Positions 1 through 11,440 of a DNA stretch of 64,000 nt are shown here, piece by piece. The DNA lies in NCBI GenBank assembly GCA_017165825.1, contig CM029372.1, forward strand, positions 20,503,404 to 20,567,403. Reading direction: 5' to 3'. Within the stretch, counting starts at the first letter, position 1. The number at the start of each line of letters is the position of its first letter. Both the position numbers and the translations under genes were made by a program. Origin of the DNA: Hepsetus odoe. Taxonomy: Eukaryota; Chordata; Actinopteri; Characiformes; Hepsetidae. The notes beneath the pieces are model-generated. The model did not search any database. It was not told the origin of the DNA and worked only from the letters and a program-made list of their open reading frames with translations.

Positions 1-978
1 TGTCAAGGTAGATGGCGCTCTGCTCTGACTGAGCACACCTGGGTACATCAGGGCACAGGTGTGCTTCTTTGGGGGCAGGCTTTATAAGCCACAATGAGTC
101 AGAGTAGAGCTTCAGTCATTCTTGTTGGTGTTATCACATGTGCGGGTGCATTTATGTTTGATATGTTCAATAAAGTTACATCACAGATCCCCTGGCTGTG
201 CGTATATGTCTGGACCTCACCATCATCCAAGTGTTACAGCTGGGCAAGTTCTTTATCCTGTAGTGTTAAGTAGTGAGACAGAACATGAGGGCCTGACTTT
301 AGTTGATACACAGCAAATTAAAAGAAACATAGTCAGCAAAAAGAGAGTGAAATGATGACAAAAGGTCTGAAAAAAAGAAAAGGTAAAAAAAGTTTAACTA
401 CTTTGTGTTGATCTGGATTTTATGTTTTGGATGACTGTCATGCAGTGAGACCCCACTATGACCCCATTTTAGCTTTTTGACATAGACATCCAGATTTCTA
501 TTTAAATCCCCAGATACATTATGAAGTCCATTTATTTTGACATTTTATCTTGACAACATAACAATGTTCATTAAAAGACAAAAGCCCCAAAACTGATCTT
601 ACACTACATGTAATGTAGGATGAGGATCTTTTTGGCACAACCAGTCTTCTTTTTACAGTACTTTTCTCTAAGTGATCTTGATGAAGAAGCTCTGTCTTTG
701 TCCTTTATAAACACACACACAATCGTGCCAGCACCTTGGACAGCAATCGCCTGGCTCTGGTTCAGCACCAGTGTATAAATGTTTTGGACTAATGCCAAGC
801 ACATGGCCGCTGGACACCACCTCTAATTACACATGGCTGGCAGTGGATTGCTGCATCATCAGCTCTGGCCCTAGGAAGGATTAAAAGGTGCTCCTCTGCA
901 AAGCAATGTGCACACCACCAGCACACTTCCTCATAGCTGCCTGAGCTGAACCCTTCTCTCCATTCCCATTCTTTCTCA
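1..978. other. no gene recognised
   Basis: AT-rich sequence without a supported reading frame, tRNA or transposon. I looked here for protocadherin constant exons (alpha type would begin PRQPNPDWRYS) on the minus strand and saw none. Confidence 0.5.
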
Positions 979-979
979 G

Positions 980-1033
<54 letters not shown>
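979..1033. repeat. (CT)n microsatellite
   Basis: About 27 uninterrupted CT units followed by a short CA stretch. Confidence 0.97.
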
Positions 1034-1042
<9 letters not shown>

Positions 1043-1335
1043 TCTCAAAATAAACAGACACAGTATACAGACTCTTCTTTCAGAGGGGGCAGCTGCAAGA
1101 CACCACTGTGACAGTGCACAACTAATGAAAACTGACACACACACACACTTCCTCCTTTTTTTATACAAACACCTGTACAAACCAACCAATGTGTCAGAAA
1201 CATCACATGATATTACAGACAAAATACACACATATAAGTAAGCAAATTAACCAGTCATTGATTTAAATCATGTGCTAAGAAGAAATTTGAATAATCTGAT
1301 ATAAAGCAAAATATATTCAAACCAATAATATATGT

Positions 1336-1537
1336 CAGTCAACCAGTCATTTTCTGGGCCGCTTGTCCTAATTAGGGTCACGGGGGGGTGGGGGGTGCTG
1401 AAGTCCATCCCAGCTCACACAGGGCGAAGGACAGGGACACACCCTGGACAGGCTGCCAGCCTACCGCAGGGAAGCGCAAACCGGCAGGGACGGCACCTTG
1501 CTCAAGGGTACCTCAGGGCAACCCATCGGTAAGGGGT
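1336..1537 (-). mobile_element. SINE-A, 5'-truncated, antisense
   Basis: The SINE-A body lies in reverse orientation. Its tail end (complement of GCGGCAGAAAATGACTG) is at the left. The tRNA-like head is missing. A perfect 12-bp target-site duplication, AATAATATATGT, is at 1324-1335 and 1538-1549. Confidence 0.85.
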
Positions 1538-2205
1538 AATAATATATGTATTATATATATAATAATATGTAGTTAGTCAGTAAGCATTAAATTAAAATAG
1601 GGTTTAATCAACATTAAATAATAAGAGAATTAATTAACATCCATTCCATAAGTATTGCTAATTTCAGAGAGAGAAAAAACAGAGAAATCCAGAGTGTGAG
1701 AGAGGAATTCAGCCATATTTGAGTTGAGCACTGGGAGCAAGTCTGTGAGCAGCTTGAATTATTTACTGGTTTATATTCTGCCCTACATCTCTGAAGCAGC
1801 GAGCTTACATGTCTATGCATGAATATGATGGGACAAGTGAGAGGGAAACAAGAAGGAAAATAAGGAAGCAAAATAAAAAAATAATGAATGAATGAATGAT
1901 TGAATAAAAGAAATAAATGAAGAAGCTACCAGTCTTACAAGAGGAAAAATAAGAGATTATGTATCACTGTTTTAGAAGACCCACAGATTTGACTCTGGAA
2001 AATGGTAGCAGATAATCAGGAAAGATTTTGCCAAAAGGCTGAGGTCAAAGGTACATAAACAAATTTTCAAATTGATTACAACATTTTCAAAGAAAACCTC
2101 TCTGTTTACACCTCAGAGTTAACTAGCAATGTAATTTCTCCTTTATCATAGTAGGAGAGCTGTCTTAGCACTCTGCTAATGCACTTTTTATCATTTTATC
2201 ATATA

Positions 2206-4290
2206 CAGTGCCTTGCAAAAGTATTCACCCCCCTTGGCTTTTTACCTATTTTGTTATATTCCAACCTGTAATTTAAATGTGTCTTACTCTTATTTTATGT
2301 GATGGATGTGCACAAAATAATCTAAGTTGGTGAAGTTAAAGGAGGAAAAAAAAAAAAAAGAAAAAAAAATAGAAAATTGGCATGTGCACATGCAATGAAA
2401 CCCCTAAAAAGTCCAGGTGCAACGTGATAGATTTGATTGATTTTATCTTGATTTTACTCATTTATTCATATTATTTTACTCATAGATCAGTATCCTCTAT
2501 TTCTATGTCCTTCTCTCTTCTCCCTGCCACATAGCTAACCCCATGTACCACATAGTTGACTCCATGGCCCTATTCCTGTAGGTTTATCGTTCCCTTTTAT
2601 AGTGACTTCAACAGCCGCTTCTGAAGTCCATACCCTTCCATCCCAGAACTCCTCTACCAGCCCAATGCCCTTTCACCCGTCACCCTAAATCCCTTCGCTA
2701 CTACCATTCCCTGACGTCTCTGTCACCTTAAACCCATATATTACCAACTGTAACTCTATTTTCTCTGTCCTTTTCTGAGTAGCACTTCCTTAGCTAGACA
2801 AAAACACCCAAACAAGGTCTTAGTCTTAGATTAGGTGGTTCCACCGGAGACCTTGGAGCTCCCAGGGGGGATAGATAAAAAGGCACACTCTGAACTGTGC
2901 AAAGTGGAGAGGGGATTCAACACAGAGAGAGAAACACTCACCGGTCTCTTGAACATCCTGTAAGAACTTCGTTACTCTTCTGTTAATAAACTTTGCTATA
3001 GCTTCAAAACCTCTTCGCCTCATCACTGACTCTTCGAAACTCAGTTTTCAGTCAGAGAATCCAACAAACCAAGTATTAAACCAATTAATTAGTGAAATGA
3101 AGTCCACCTGTGTGCAGTTTAAGTGTCACATGATCTGTCAGTATAAACACACCTTTTCTGAAAGGCCCCAGAGGCTGCAACACCACTAAGCAAGAGGAAT
3201 CACAGCATGAAGACCAATGAGCTCCAAACAAGTCAGATACAAAGTTTTGAGAAGCACAAGTCAGGATTGGGTTATATAAAAATATCCAAAACTTTGATGA
3301 TCCCCCGGAGCACCATCAAATCCATCATCTTCAAATGGAAAGAACATGGTACCAGAACAAACATGCCAAGAGAGGGCCACCCACCCAAACTCACAGACTG
3401 GGCAAGGAGGGCATTAATCAGAGAGGCAGCACAGAAACCAAAGGTAACCCTGAAGGAGTTTCAGAGTTCCACAGCAGAGACTGGAGTATCCGTCCACAGG
3501 ACCACAATAAGCCGTACACGCCATAGAGCTGGGCCTTGTGGAAGAGTGGCCATTACTTAACGTAAAAAATAAGAAGGCACATTTAGAGTTTGCCAAAAGG
3601 CATGTGGGTGATTCCCCAAATGTTTGGAGGAAGGTGCTCTGGTCAGATTGAACTTTTCAGCCACCAAGGAAAATGCTATGTCTGGTGCAACCCCAACACA
3701 TCCCATCACCCCAAGAACACCATCGCCACAGTGAAACATGGTTGTGGCAGCATCATGCTGTGTGGATGTTTTTCAGCAACAGGGACTGGGAAACTGGTCC
3801 GAGTCGAGGGGAAGATGGATGGTGCTAAATACAGGAATATTCTTGAGCAAAACCTGTGTCAGTCTGCCTATGATTTGAGACTGGAACGGAGGTTCACCTT
3901 CCAGCAGGACAATGATCCGAAGCATACTGCTAAAGCAACACTCAAGTGCTTTAAGGGGAAACATTTAAATGTGTTGGAATGGTCTAGTCAAAGTCCAGAC
4001 CTAAATCCAATTGAGAATCTGTGAAAAACCATCCAATATGAAGGAGCTGGAGCAGTTTTGCCTTGAGGAATGGGTAAAAATCCCAGTGGCAAGATGTGGC
4101 AAGACTTATCCAATATTATTTTGACTTGCAGCAATATTGCTTCACAATAATACAAAAATACACCTTAAAAGTTGTAGGCATGTTCTGTAAATGAAATGAA
4201 AAACTCTTAAACAATCCATTTTAATTCTAGGTTGTGAGGCAACAAAACATGAAAAATGCCATGAAAAATGAATACTTTTGCAAGGCACTG
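2206..4290 (+). mobile_element. Tc1/mariner element, inactive, carrying a solo LTR
   Basis: Terminal repeats CAGTGCCTTGCAAAAGTATT (left) and its complement (right, AATACTTTTGCAAGGCACTG) are flanked by TA on both sides, as for Tc1. The transposase region at 3207-4024 shows an N-terminal helix-turn-helix part (RSTIKSIIFKWKEHGTRTNM) and a DDE part (FQQDNDPKHTAKA, SPDLNPIENL). It is broken by a stop near 3560 and another directly after the first catalytic Asp (about 3650), so it is dead. Without the inserted LTR it is about 1.44 kb, near the usual Tc1 length. Confidence 0.92.
2425..3066 (+). mobile_element. probable solo LTR inside the Tc1 element
   Basis: About 640 bp interrupts the Tc1 5' region. 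It starts TG and ends CA, with AACG (2421-2424) and AACC (3067-3070) as a possible 4-bp duplication with one mismatch. It has a TATA-like GATAAAAAG near 2873 and a polyadenylation-like AATAAA near 2986, in that order, as in an LTR. No internal coding region is present. Confidence 0.65.
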
Positions 4291-5156
4291 TAAGATGCAA
4301 ATCATACAAATTGTGTACAATACATGTTGTGAATGGTTCTGTCCATTAAGGCATATTCCCAACATCGCTAAGACTAGCATTACTAACCCCTCCTGTAAAA
4401 GAGAAACCTTGATTCCATTACACTTCATAATTGTAAGCATATTTCAAATCCCCCATTCATAGGCAAGGGTATTAAAAAAGTAGTTTTCAGTCATATTGGT
4501 AATTACTTTAATTTGACTATTTTCATATTGATTTTTGTAAACATGAGAGTACTAAAACACATCTCAAAAATAAGAAATGACATCCATCTGAATACAGAAT
4601 CTGGTAAAATTACTGTCCTGGTGCAGCACAGCCTTTGACACTGCAGATCGTAAAATATGATTAGTTAGACTAGGGAACTGGGTCAGGCTCTCAGTAAAGG
4701 TCCTCAGTGTTTCAGAGAAAATTGGCATGCTATTCAGAGTCCTATTGCTTAGCTTGTACTTTTCCCTTGGGACAAATACTAAATAATCATTTTAAGATAG
4801 CTAATTAATAATAATAAGTTAGCTAATTATAGCTAAACCGATAACTCCCAAATCTATCCAACTCTTTGACCACATGACTTAAGTACTATTGACTCACTGC
4901 GTACATGCTTTGAACTAGTAGATGGCTGGATGCAACAAAATTTCCTTCAGTTAAATAATGACAAGATGTTAAAAAATTCTGACGTCATCATGGATGTAGA
5001 TCTTAGTTTCAGTGAGATCCCCAGAAAAGATTGTGTAGCGTACTGGCCTGCACTGCCAGGATGGGAAAATCATCAAACATCAAAAAATGTCTGAAAATAA
5101 TTCTGAATGCACTGCACATGCTGTAGGAGCCCTTTTATGCCTCTTTGTATGTCACA

Positions 5157-5160
<4 letters not shown>

Positions 5161-5200
<40 letters not shown>
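5161..5200. repeat. (CA)n(TA)n microsatellite
   Basis: Compound CA repeat passing into TATATA. Confidence 0.95.
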
Positions 5201-5283
5201 GCCTAATAATTACATCTAAGGCCTGCAAGAATCAAGGTAAACCTGCAGTGGGTTGATTGATTGGGTATATATTTTTGAAATGG

Positions 5284-5302
5284 CTGCTGCCTCCTGCTGG
5301 TA
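5284..5302 (-). promoter_or_regulatory. CTCF-like motif downstream of the array
   Basis: On the minus strand it reads ACCAGCAGGAGGCAGCAG, a match at 14 of 15 positions to the general CTCF core CCASYAGRKGGCRSY by eye. It is not in a recognised SINE. It has the same orientation as the promoter elements. Confidence 0.5.
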
Positions 5303-5851
5303 TGTGATCTGTTTCACTTACAAGGCCTTATCTTTGAGCACAAATATGCTCATACACACTAACACAAACACACACACAAGCACTCTTGCATGCTTACATG
5401 GATGAGTCATGACCCCTCCCCCATATTCATCTGTGCAGTCACTTACTCCCTCTCTCTCTGCCTCCTGCAGACATCCCACATTGTTTTCACACTGACTTTA
5501 TTCTGATGTAGCTCTGCCTATTTTTAACCACTGTCTTTTTTAGTTCCTCTATTCAGTGCACTCATGTCATTAGATATGCTATGATCAGTTTACTTCCTTC
5601 CATGATTATTATCAAGTCAGACTGATTTAAAGTGCCCAAAAATAAACACAGTGATTTTATTTCATTATGAGCTGCACTCTTGAATGGGTACTATAAACGA
5701 AAATACTAAACAAACAAATTATCAGACTGTACAAATAAAATGTGCAAAAGGTCTCTGCAGATAATGTGCTGATTTACTGATTTGCACATTGAGAATGAAC
5801 AAAGCAGTATCTGACCAGGGTTACTTACATGTTTACAAGTTTACATATATA

Positions 5852-5882
5852 CATGTGGTGGTGGTCTAGTGGTAGGATACTT
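5852..5882 (+). repeat. V-SINE-like head fragment
   Basis: About 30 bp (GGTGGTGGTCTAGTGGTAGG, then ATACTTGC) of the V-SINE-like head. The rest is replaced by a TA-rich tract. Confidence 0.6.
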
Positions 5883-5885
5883 GCT

Positions 5886-5957
5886 ATATATGTATATATA
5901 TATATATATATATATAAAAAGTTATAAAGAGTATATATATAGAGTTACTATATATAT
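5886..5957. repeat. TA-rich microsatellite cluster
   Basis: Several (TA)n runs separated by short unique spacers, directly after a V-SINE head fragment. Confidence 0.9.
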
Positions 5958-6810
5958 AAAGTAGTTAAGAACACTAGGATATCAAGGGTCATTTTATAGG
6001 GAGATTCACTTTAAGAGGTCACAGTAAAGAAATAAAAAAATTGCTATACAGAACACAAGCCAGAAATAGTAATCTGTTGAGCTACCAAACTGGTCACTTA
6101 TTGATTGAGTCTGTGCCAAAGTGCAAATTCCCTTGAAGCAAAGCAAAAGATACCAAAAGGCACATTTCAGCAACTGATTTTTGAAAATGATCTATATTTT
6201 CAGAAAATATTTTGTTTCCATTTTAATAAACACTTGATTTTATATTAAGATACCTTGTCTCATGTATTTATTTAGTATATAATGTTGGGGCATGCATTTA
6301 GCCACAAGTTCATGTTTAACCACATCTCATAGATCCAGTGCAAAAAAAGACTAAGTTGACCATAGAAAATTACAGTTGGATGTGACAAATGTATCATAAA
6401 AGAATTACAAAGAAATTCTGAAGCTGAATTAAGGGCATCTTGAAATCCTAATTTAAATTAGGCATTAAGGTAGATATTATTGAGTGAATATTGCTCAAAT
6501 TTTAAAATGTTCTACCCACTCCCCAGCCAATAAAGTTGATATATGGAAAATAAGGTGCAAAACATCATGTTCTAGCTGTACTGATCTTTGAAACAATAAT
6601 TTTAAATATACCCACCTATTCACATGGGAGTTATGGGTTTGAAAGGTGTTTAAGTGATGCATAGTTCTTGTCTGCCAGTAAAAAATGTTTTTCAGACAAC
6701 CTTAAAGAGTGACTGAAGTTGATCTTTTCTGCTGTCCTTATTCTTGTCTAAAATTTTAGGGCAGGCTATGTTGGAAAGTTACTATGCAAGGACAAAAAAC
6801 CATTAATAAC

Positions 6811-7024
6811 AATTTTGCCTAACACACAGTGAACTACAATGAAATTACACCTTTGCATTTTACCCATACACATAAACACGTGCAGCATGGGGCAGCTATT
6901 GGAAGCACCTGGGGAGCAGTGATGGGGACAACACCTTACCTCAGAGCAACCTACTGGTAAGGGATTCAATCTCACAATCTTCTGATCCAGGGGCCTAGTC
7001 CCTAACCACTAGGCCACTGCTGCT
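6811..7024 (-). mobile_element. SINE-B, antisense
   Basis: It shares the tRNA-like head and the TTGCyCTGAGGTAC stretch with SINE-A but has another body, ending in a segment like GTTCACTGTGTG. It contains a CTCF-like core, GCAGCATGGGGCAGCTA, at 6882-6898. I found no clear target duplication. Confidence 0.75.
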
Positions 7025-7219
7025 GAATATAAATCAGTGTTGGTGTTAATCCATTACTGCTACCTAAAACATCAGCTAACTCCAGGTGTACACATAGCAC
7101 AAAACAATTTACTACTCAATGCTATGACTCTTGTGCCCAAAATAGCGTTAGGACCAGCTGTCAAAGCTCATATATACTATATACTGTAGCACTATTGGTG
7201 TTTGGGTTAAATGCAGAGC

Positions 7220-8375
7220 ATGCCATTCAGAAGCTGAGAAAAGAAGGATAATCTATAAGAAGCATGTTGCATTCACAGGACAAAGTACAACTATTTGGAT
7301 AATCCTTAATAATAAGGAAAACATTTGTGTACTGAGCAAAACAAGTAATGTAAAGGAAGTTGTGTGGAGAAAAATGGGATATGCTCATAATCAGAAACAT
7401 ACAAGCTCATCTGTAAAGCATGGTGGAGATTCATTCATTCATTCATTGTCTGCCGCTTGTCCCAAGTGGGGTCGCAGGGGAGTGCTGGAGTCCATCCCAG
7501 CTCACACAGGGCGAAGGACAGGGGACGCACCCTGGACAGGTCGCCAGCCCATCGCAGGGAGGAGCATGACGGGGACAGCACCTTGCTCAAGGGTACCTCA
7601 GGGCAACGTATTGGGAAGGGGTTTGAACCCCCGATCATGTGGCCAACGCCCTAACCACTAGGCAACCGCTGCCCCTGCATGGTGGAGATAATTTTGCTTA
7701 TTCAAGAAGATGCTCAATAATCTTTTTTGATGATGTAAAATGAAATCTGAAGGCCACAGAAACAATCGTTCTGCTAATTTATGGAGATATACATCCAAAC
7801 TAATCAGGACGAACCTTTTTTCATGCAACAAGACAATGATTCAAAATGCACTGTCAATTTATCAAAGAACCTCATTAAGAGGAAAATATGAAAAGTTTTG
7901 GGTTGGCCTCGTCAACTGTCAGATCTAAATCCAACTGAACATTAAGTTAATCTTCTGAAGAGCAGACTGAAGTGAGAAACCCCCAGGAAAAAAAAAAAAA
8001 CAACAACAACTGAAAGATGCTTTAAGCCTGACGAACCATAACTAAAGAAGATAATATGGGGAAGTCAGTGCGCTTGATACACTTTTTGCAAGCAATGAGA
8101 TATTCAACCAAATATTAAATGTCATTTGCTTTCATTTACTTGAAAACTTTATGTTCTAGCACTTTTGCTCACTAACAGAAAAAGGGTGATCAGATATGAA
8201 AGCTGATATGTTTTCTATAAAAGAAAATATCTAGATATAAATACCAGGAGGAAAAAGGATCATCTGATCTCTCATCTCATGTTCATATTTTATTTCAAAC
8301 TCAGCTGTCTTTAATGCATAGCAAAAACAAATGAATTACCTTGCTGCTCCAGTATATTTGCAGGGGACTGTATAG
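7220..8375 (+). mobile_element. third Tc1/mariner-type relic, split by SINE-A
   Basis: Coding-like pieces CATGGTGGAGATAATTTTGC, CAACAAGACAATGATTC (catalytic-Asp region) and CAGATCTAAATCCAACTGAA (LNP region) resemble a Tc1 transposase. Every frame is broken. The 3' part (8160-8370) matches, in reverse, a segment at 33.5 kb, so it is probably a long terminal inverted repeat. The left edge is not clear. Confidence 0.6.
7431..7676 (-). mobile_element. SINE-A, full length, antisense
   Basis: In reverse complement it starts GGGGCAGCGGTTGCCTAGTG (A-box-like) and has GGGTTCAAACCCC (B-box-like). It then has the SINE-A body and an (ATGA)n tail. A perfect 13-bp duplication, GCATGGTGGAGAT, flanks it at 7418-7430 and 7677-7689. 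It is inserted in a Tc1/mariner relic, which can be read across the site. Confidence 0.92.
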
Positions 8376-8496
8376 TGCAACCAAAAGTTTCTTTGTTTTT
8401 TTATTATATATAGTTTTATAATAGCTTCCTAGGTTTAGCCAAACCATAAAGATCCAGTTAGGTTTATAAGTATTTAGAGTGTTAATCTGCTTATGC

Positions 8497-8607
8497 TTAC
8501 GTTTACATTTATGGTATTTATCAGATCCTCTTATACAGAGCAATACACACTGCCTAATGACAGGGATAGTCTCCCTGGAGCCCTGCTCAGGGGCTCAAAT
8601 GGTGATA
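8497..8607 (-). mobile_element. V-SINE-like 3' fragment, antisense
   Basis: TTACATTTATGGTATTTATC and GACAGGGATAGTCTCCCTGG match the V-SINE tail and core in reverse, with divergence. The head is gone. Confidence 0.55.
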
Positions 8608-9067
8608 TTGTTGGAGATATAAGTATATTATTCCTATGCTACCACCAACCACATACCACCCATTTTGTCATGGAAAAGGCCATGCAATTGCTTTTCAGTA
8701 ACTGTCCATTCATCTTTGACATTCATATTAAACCTGAACGACCAAAGAGCAATGAACAAGTATTTCTTCCTGATTAGTAGTGATTTTTCTCTGTTTTTTG
8801 TTGCTTGTTTTCTCTTTTTTCATTCATAACCTAACATACAGTTTTCAAACGATCTCATGATTAACTGGGGTAAACAACCAGGAAACACTTATAGAACCTT
8901 GTGAATAGGTAACTAATTCTATCTTCACTCAGTCAATTAGATAGGAAAGGGTTGCAAATTAGTTTCTCAAACCCTGGAACTTTGGGAGTCGTAATCTCCA
9001 AATGGAGAAAACATGGAACAGTAGAAAATACAAAAGAATACATTGAAATGAAGTGAACGTGCCTATG

Positions 9068-9297
9068 CCTGTCATTGCAAGGTCACAGCACAGCACACAG
9101 TGAACCACAACAAAATTGGAACTCTGCATTTAACCCATGCACACAAACACCGTGCAGCAGGGGGCAGCTATGAAAGCGCCCAGGAAGCAGTGACGGGGAA
9201 GGTACATTGCTCAAGGGTACCTCAGGGCAACCTACTAGTAAGGGGTTTGAACCCACAATCTTCCGATCCTGTGATCCACTAGGCCACCGCTGCCGCT
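9068..9297 (-). mobile_element. SINE-B, antisense, best-preserved copy
   Basis: The head is at the right (complement of GCGGCAGCGGTGGCCTAGTG), followed by a GGGTTCAAACCCC box and the SINE-B body with GGTTCACTGTGTGCTGTGCT. On the plus strand it carries GCAGCAGGGGGCAGCTA at 9154-9170, a near-perfect CTCF core. Confidence 0.8.
9154..9170 (+). promoter_or_regulatory. CTCF-like motif within SINE-B
   Basis: GCAGCAGGGGGCAGCTA matches the CTCF core at 14 of 15 positions by eye. It is in plus orientation, so it faces the promoter elements of the array (convergent). Confidence 0.5.
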
Positions 9298-9686
9298 TTA
9301 CATTGCTTAGCAAATTGACCTCGCAATGACAAGGGTTGTCACTTAAATTACTGCATGAGTGCAAAGAACACATTTGAGAAATCACAATGCAACCGAGAAC
9401 ATCTGAGGAGCTATAGGCCTTGCTAACGTCAGATTACGTCAGTGTACATGGCATGTGGCAAAATGGTATTCGAAACATAAGTGCTCAGCTAATTGCTAGA
9501 AACACTTTGATTGCACCCAGTATGTACACCCTATGAAAGCCTGTGTGTTTCTGTAAAATTCATTGACATATGGATATTTAATCTCAATTTTAACAATACT
9601 GGTAATAATATAATAATAATAAGTAATATAACAAAACAATTAAAACTGAAGAAAAGACTTTTCAGAATCTTCTATAACATGTAATT

Positions 9687-11054
9687 CTACAAGAATGAAG
9701 AATAAGTTAGGACACCCCACCTTTATTCCCAATTTAAATTTCCCAAATCACACACAGGTGTAGCACATCAGGTGCACATGATTAGAACATCATTACTCCT
9801 TACATCCTTAGCATTTTGATGGAGTTTTGCCCATTTAAACCTCTAACATTTAGTTTGGTGTGCTCATGACTGTTGAGGTGAGAGTGAACACCATGGTGAG
9901 ATCAAAAGAGCTGTCTGAGGCCTTCGGAAAGAAGATTGTAGCAGCTTATGTCTGGTAAAGGATTTAAAAAGATCTCAAAAGAATTTACAATCAGCCATTC
10001 CACTGTCTGGAATATAGTCTACAAGTGGAGGACTTCCAAAAGAACTACCAACATGCCCAGGTCTGGCCGTCCAAGCAAGTTCTCCCCAAGAGTAGACCAC
10101 AAGATGCTAAAAGATGTCTCCAAAAACCATTCAATATCATCACGGGACCTACAGCAGGCTCTTGCAACAGTTGACATGAAAGTGCATGCCTGTACAATCA
10201 GAAAGAGACTACAAACCTCAACTTGCATGGGAGATGTGCAAGTAGGAACCCTTGCTCTCTAAAAGAAACATCAAAGGCAGACTGAGTTTGCCTGAGAGAA
10301 TGTTGACAAAGACCAGGACTTCTGGAATAATGTTGTTTTTTGGACAGATGAGTTTAAAATTTAATTATCTGGATGCCAGAACAGAGGACATGTCTGGTAT
10401 AAACTAAATGCAACGTTCCAGGAAAAGAACCTCATGCCAACTGTGAAGCATGGAGGTGGGCATATCATGGTTTGGAGATACTTTGCTGCAGCAGGACCTG
10501 GCCAGCCATCATAGAATCCACCCTGAATTCTGTCATGTATCAGAGGGTGCTTGAGGAACATGTGAAACCATCTGTAAGAACATTAGAGCTGAAGCGGAAC
10601 TGGACCCTGCAACACAACAGTGACCCATGGGGTGGCTTGAAACAGGCTGTACATGCCAAAAAACCCTTAAACATCTCACAGCTTAAAGAATTCTGCATTG
10701 AGAAGTGGATCAAACTTTCCTTAGACCAATGGTAGATGCTACAAGAAATGTCTCGTTGCGGTTATGTCAGCCAAAGGGGGTAACATTAGCTATTAGACTA
10801 TCAGTTAGAAAACACATTTTTGTTGATATATTTTGTTTTCATATTTTTTTTATGTTTTTTAGTTTTGTTTTGTTTAATCAAGGTTCATTTTAATTTTTTT
10901 TTTTTTTTACTTTTTTATTAACTTTTACTTTTACTACAATTAAAACACTTTCTTTTCCAGAGATAAATAAAAATAAGATTAGACACTGATATGTGAACAT
11001 TTCTTAATAAAGAACTGAATATTTAATGGCGTGTCCTAATTTTTTCACATGACT
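9687..11054 (+). mobile_element. second Tc1/mariner element, inactive
   Basis: The terminal repeats share TTAGGACAC (left, 9706-9718) and GTGTCCTAA (right, 11031-11040). The transposase remnant at about 9900-10735 has a helix-turn-helix part (STVWNIVYKWRTSKRTTNMP) and several frame breaks. The DDE part is poorly kept. The edges are approximate. Confidence 0.8.
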
Positions 11055-11086
11055 GTTTATGAGCTCTAATTAGAATAATGTTAAAC

Positions 11087-11440
11087 TAAAAAAGCTTTCC
11101 AAAAATAAGAAGACCAGGCTAACAGTGAACCATGGTGGTGGTTATGTTATGGTGTAGGATTGCTCGCTGCTTCATTTTATGGTCAGCTTGCCATAACTGA
11201 AGGAAGGATTAGTTTAGCTCTCTATCAGAAACAACTAAACCAAATAAACCCAATCATCAGTCAGTGCTCTTAAGCTGATGATTAACTGGGTTATGCAGCA
11301 GGAGAACAAATGCTTGGCCTGAGCCACATTAAGACATTTTGGCAGGAGTTTAAAAAAGGTCATTCATAGTCAAAAACCATCCAGTGTGACTAAATTAAAA
11401 CAACTTTGAACATAACATTGCCAAAATATCTACACAGCGA
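11087..11440 (+). mobile_element. Tc1-type transposase C-terminal relic
   Basis: CAGGCTAACAGTGAACCATG, GGTGGTGGTTATGTTATGG and CAAAAACCATCCAGTGTGAC resemble the late part of another Tc1 transposase gene. It may be the tail of a relic whose front is at 8935-9060, later split by SINE-B and the second Tc1 element. Confidence 0.5.

Larger units (their letters stand above)
4293..6810. other. no gene recognised
   Basis: Contains only microsatellites, one V-SINE head fragment and the CTCF-like motif near 5.29 kb. No reading frame is worth calling. Confidence 0.5.

Noticed and set aside
1080..1096. Further CTCF-like core (CAGAGGGGGCAGCTG)
   Set aside because: Only the AGGGGGCAGCT half fits; the upstream half does not match, so it was not called.
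881..1231. 116-codon frame with (RE)n repeat
   Set aside because: It is produced by the CT microsatellite.
7431..7676. tRNA genes suggested by A- and B-box-like sequence in SINE heads
   Set aside because: The heads lack a full cloverleaf and acceptor stem pairing and are attached to SINE bodies with target duplications.
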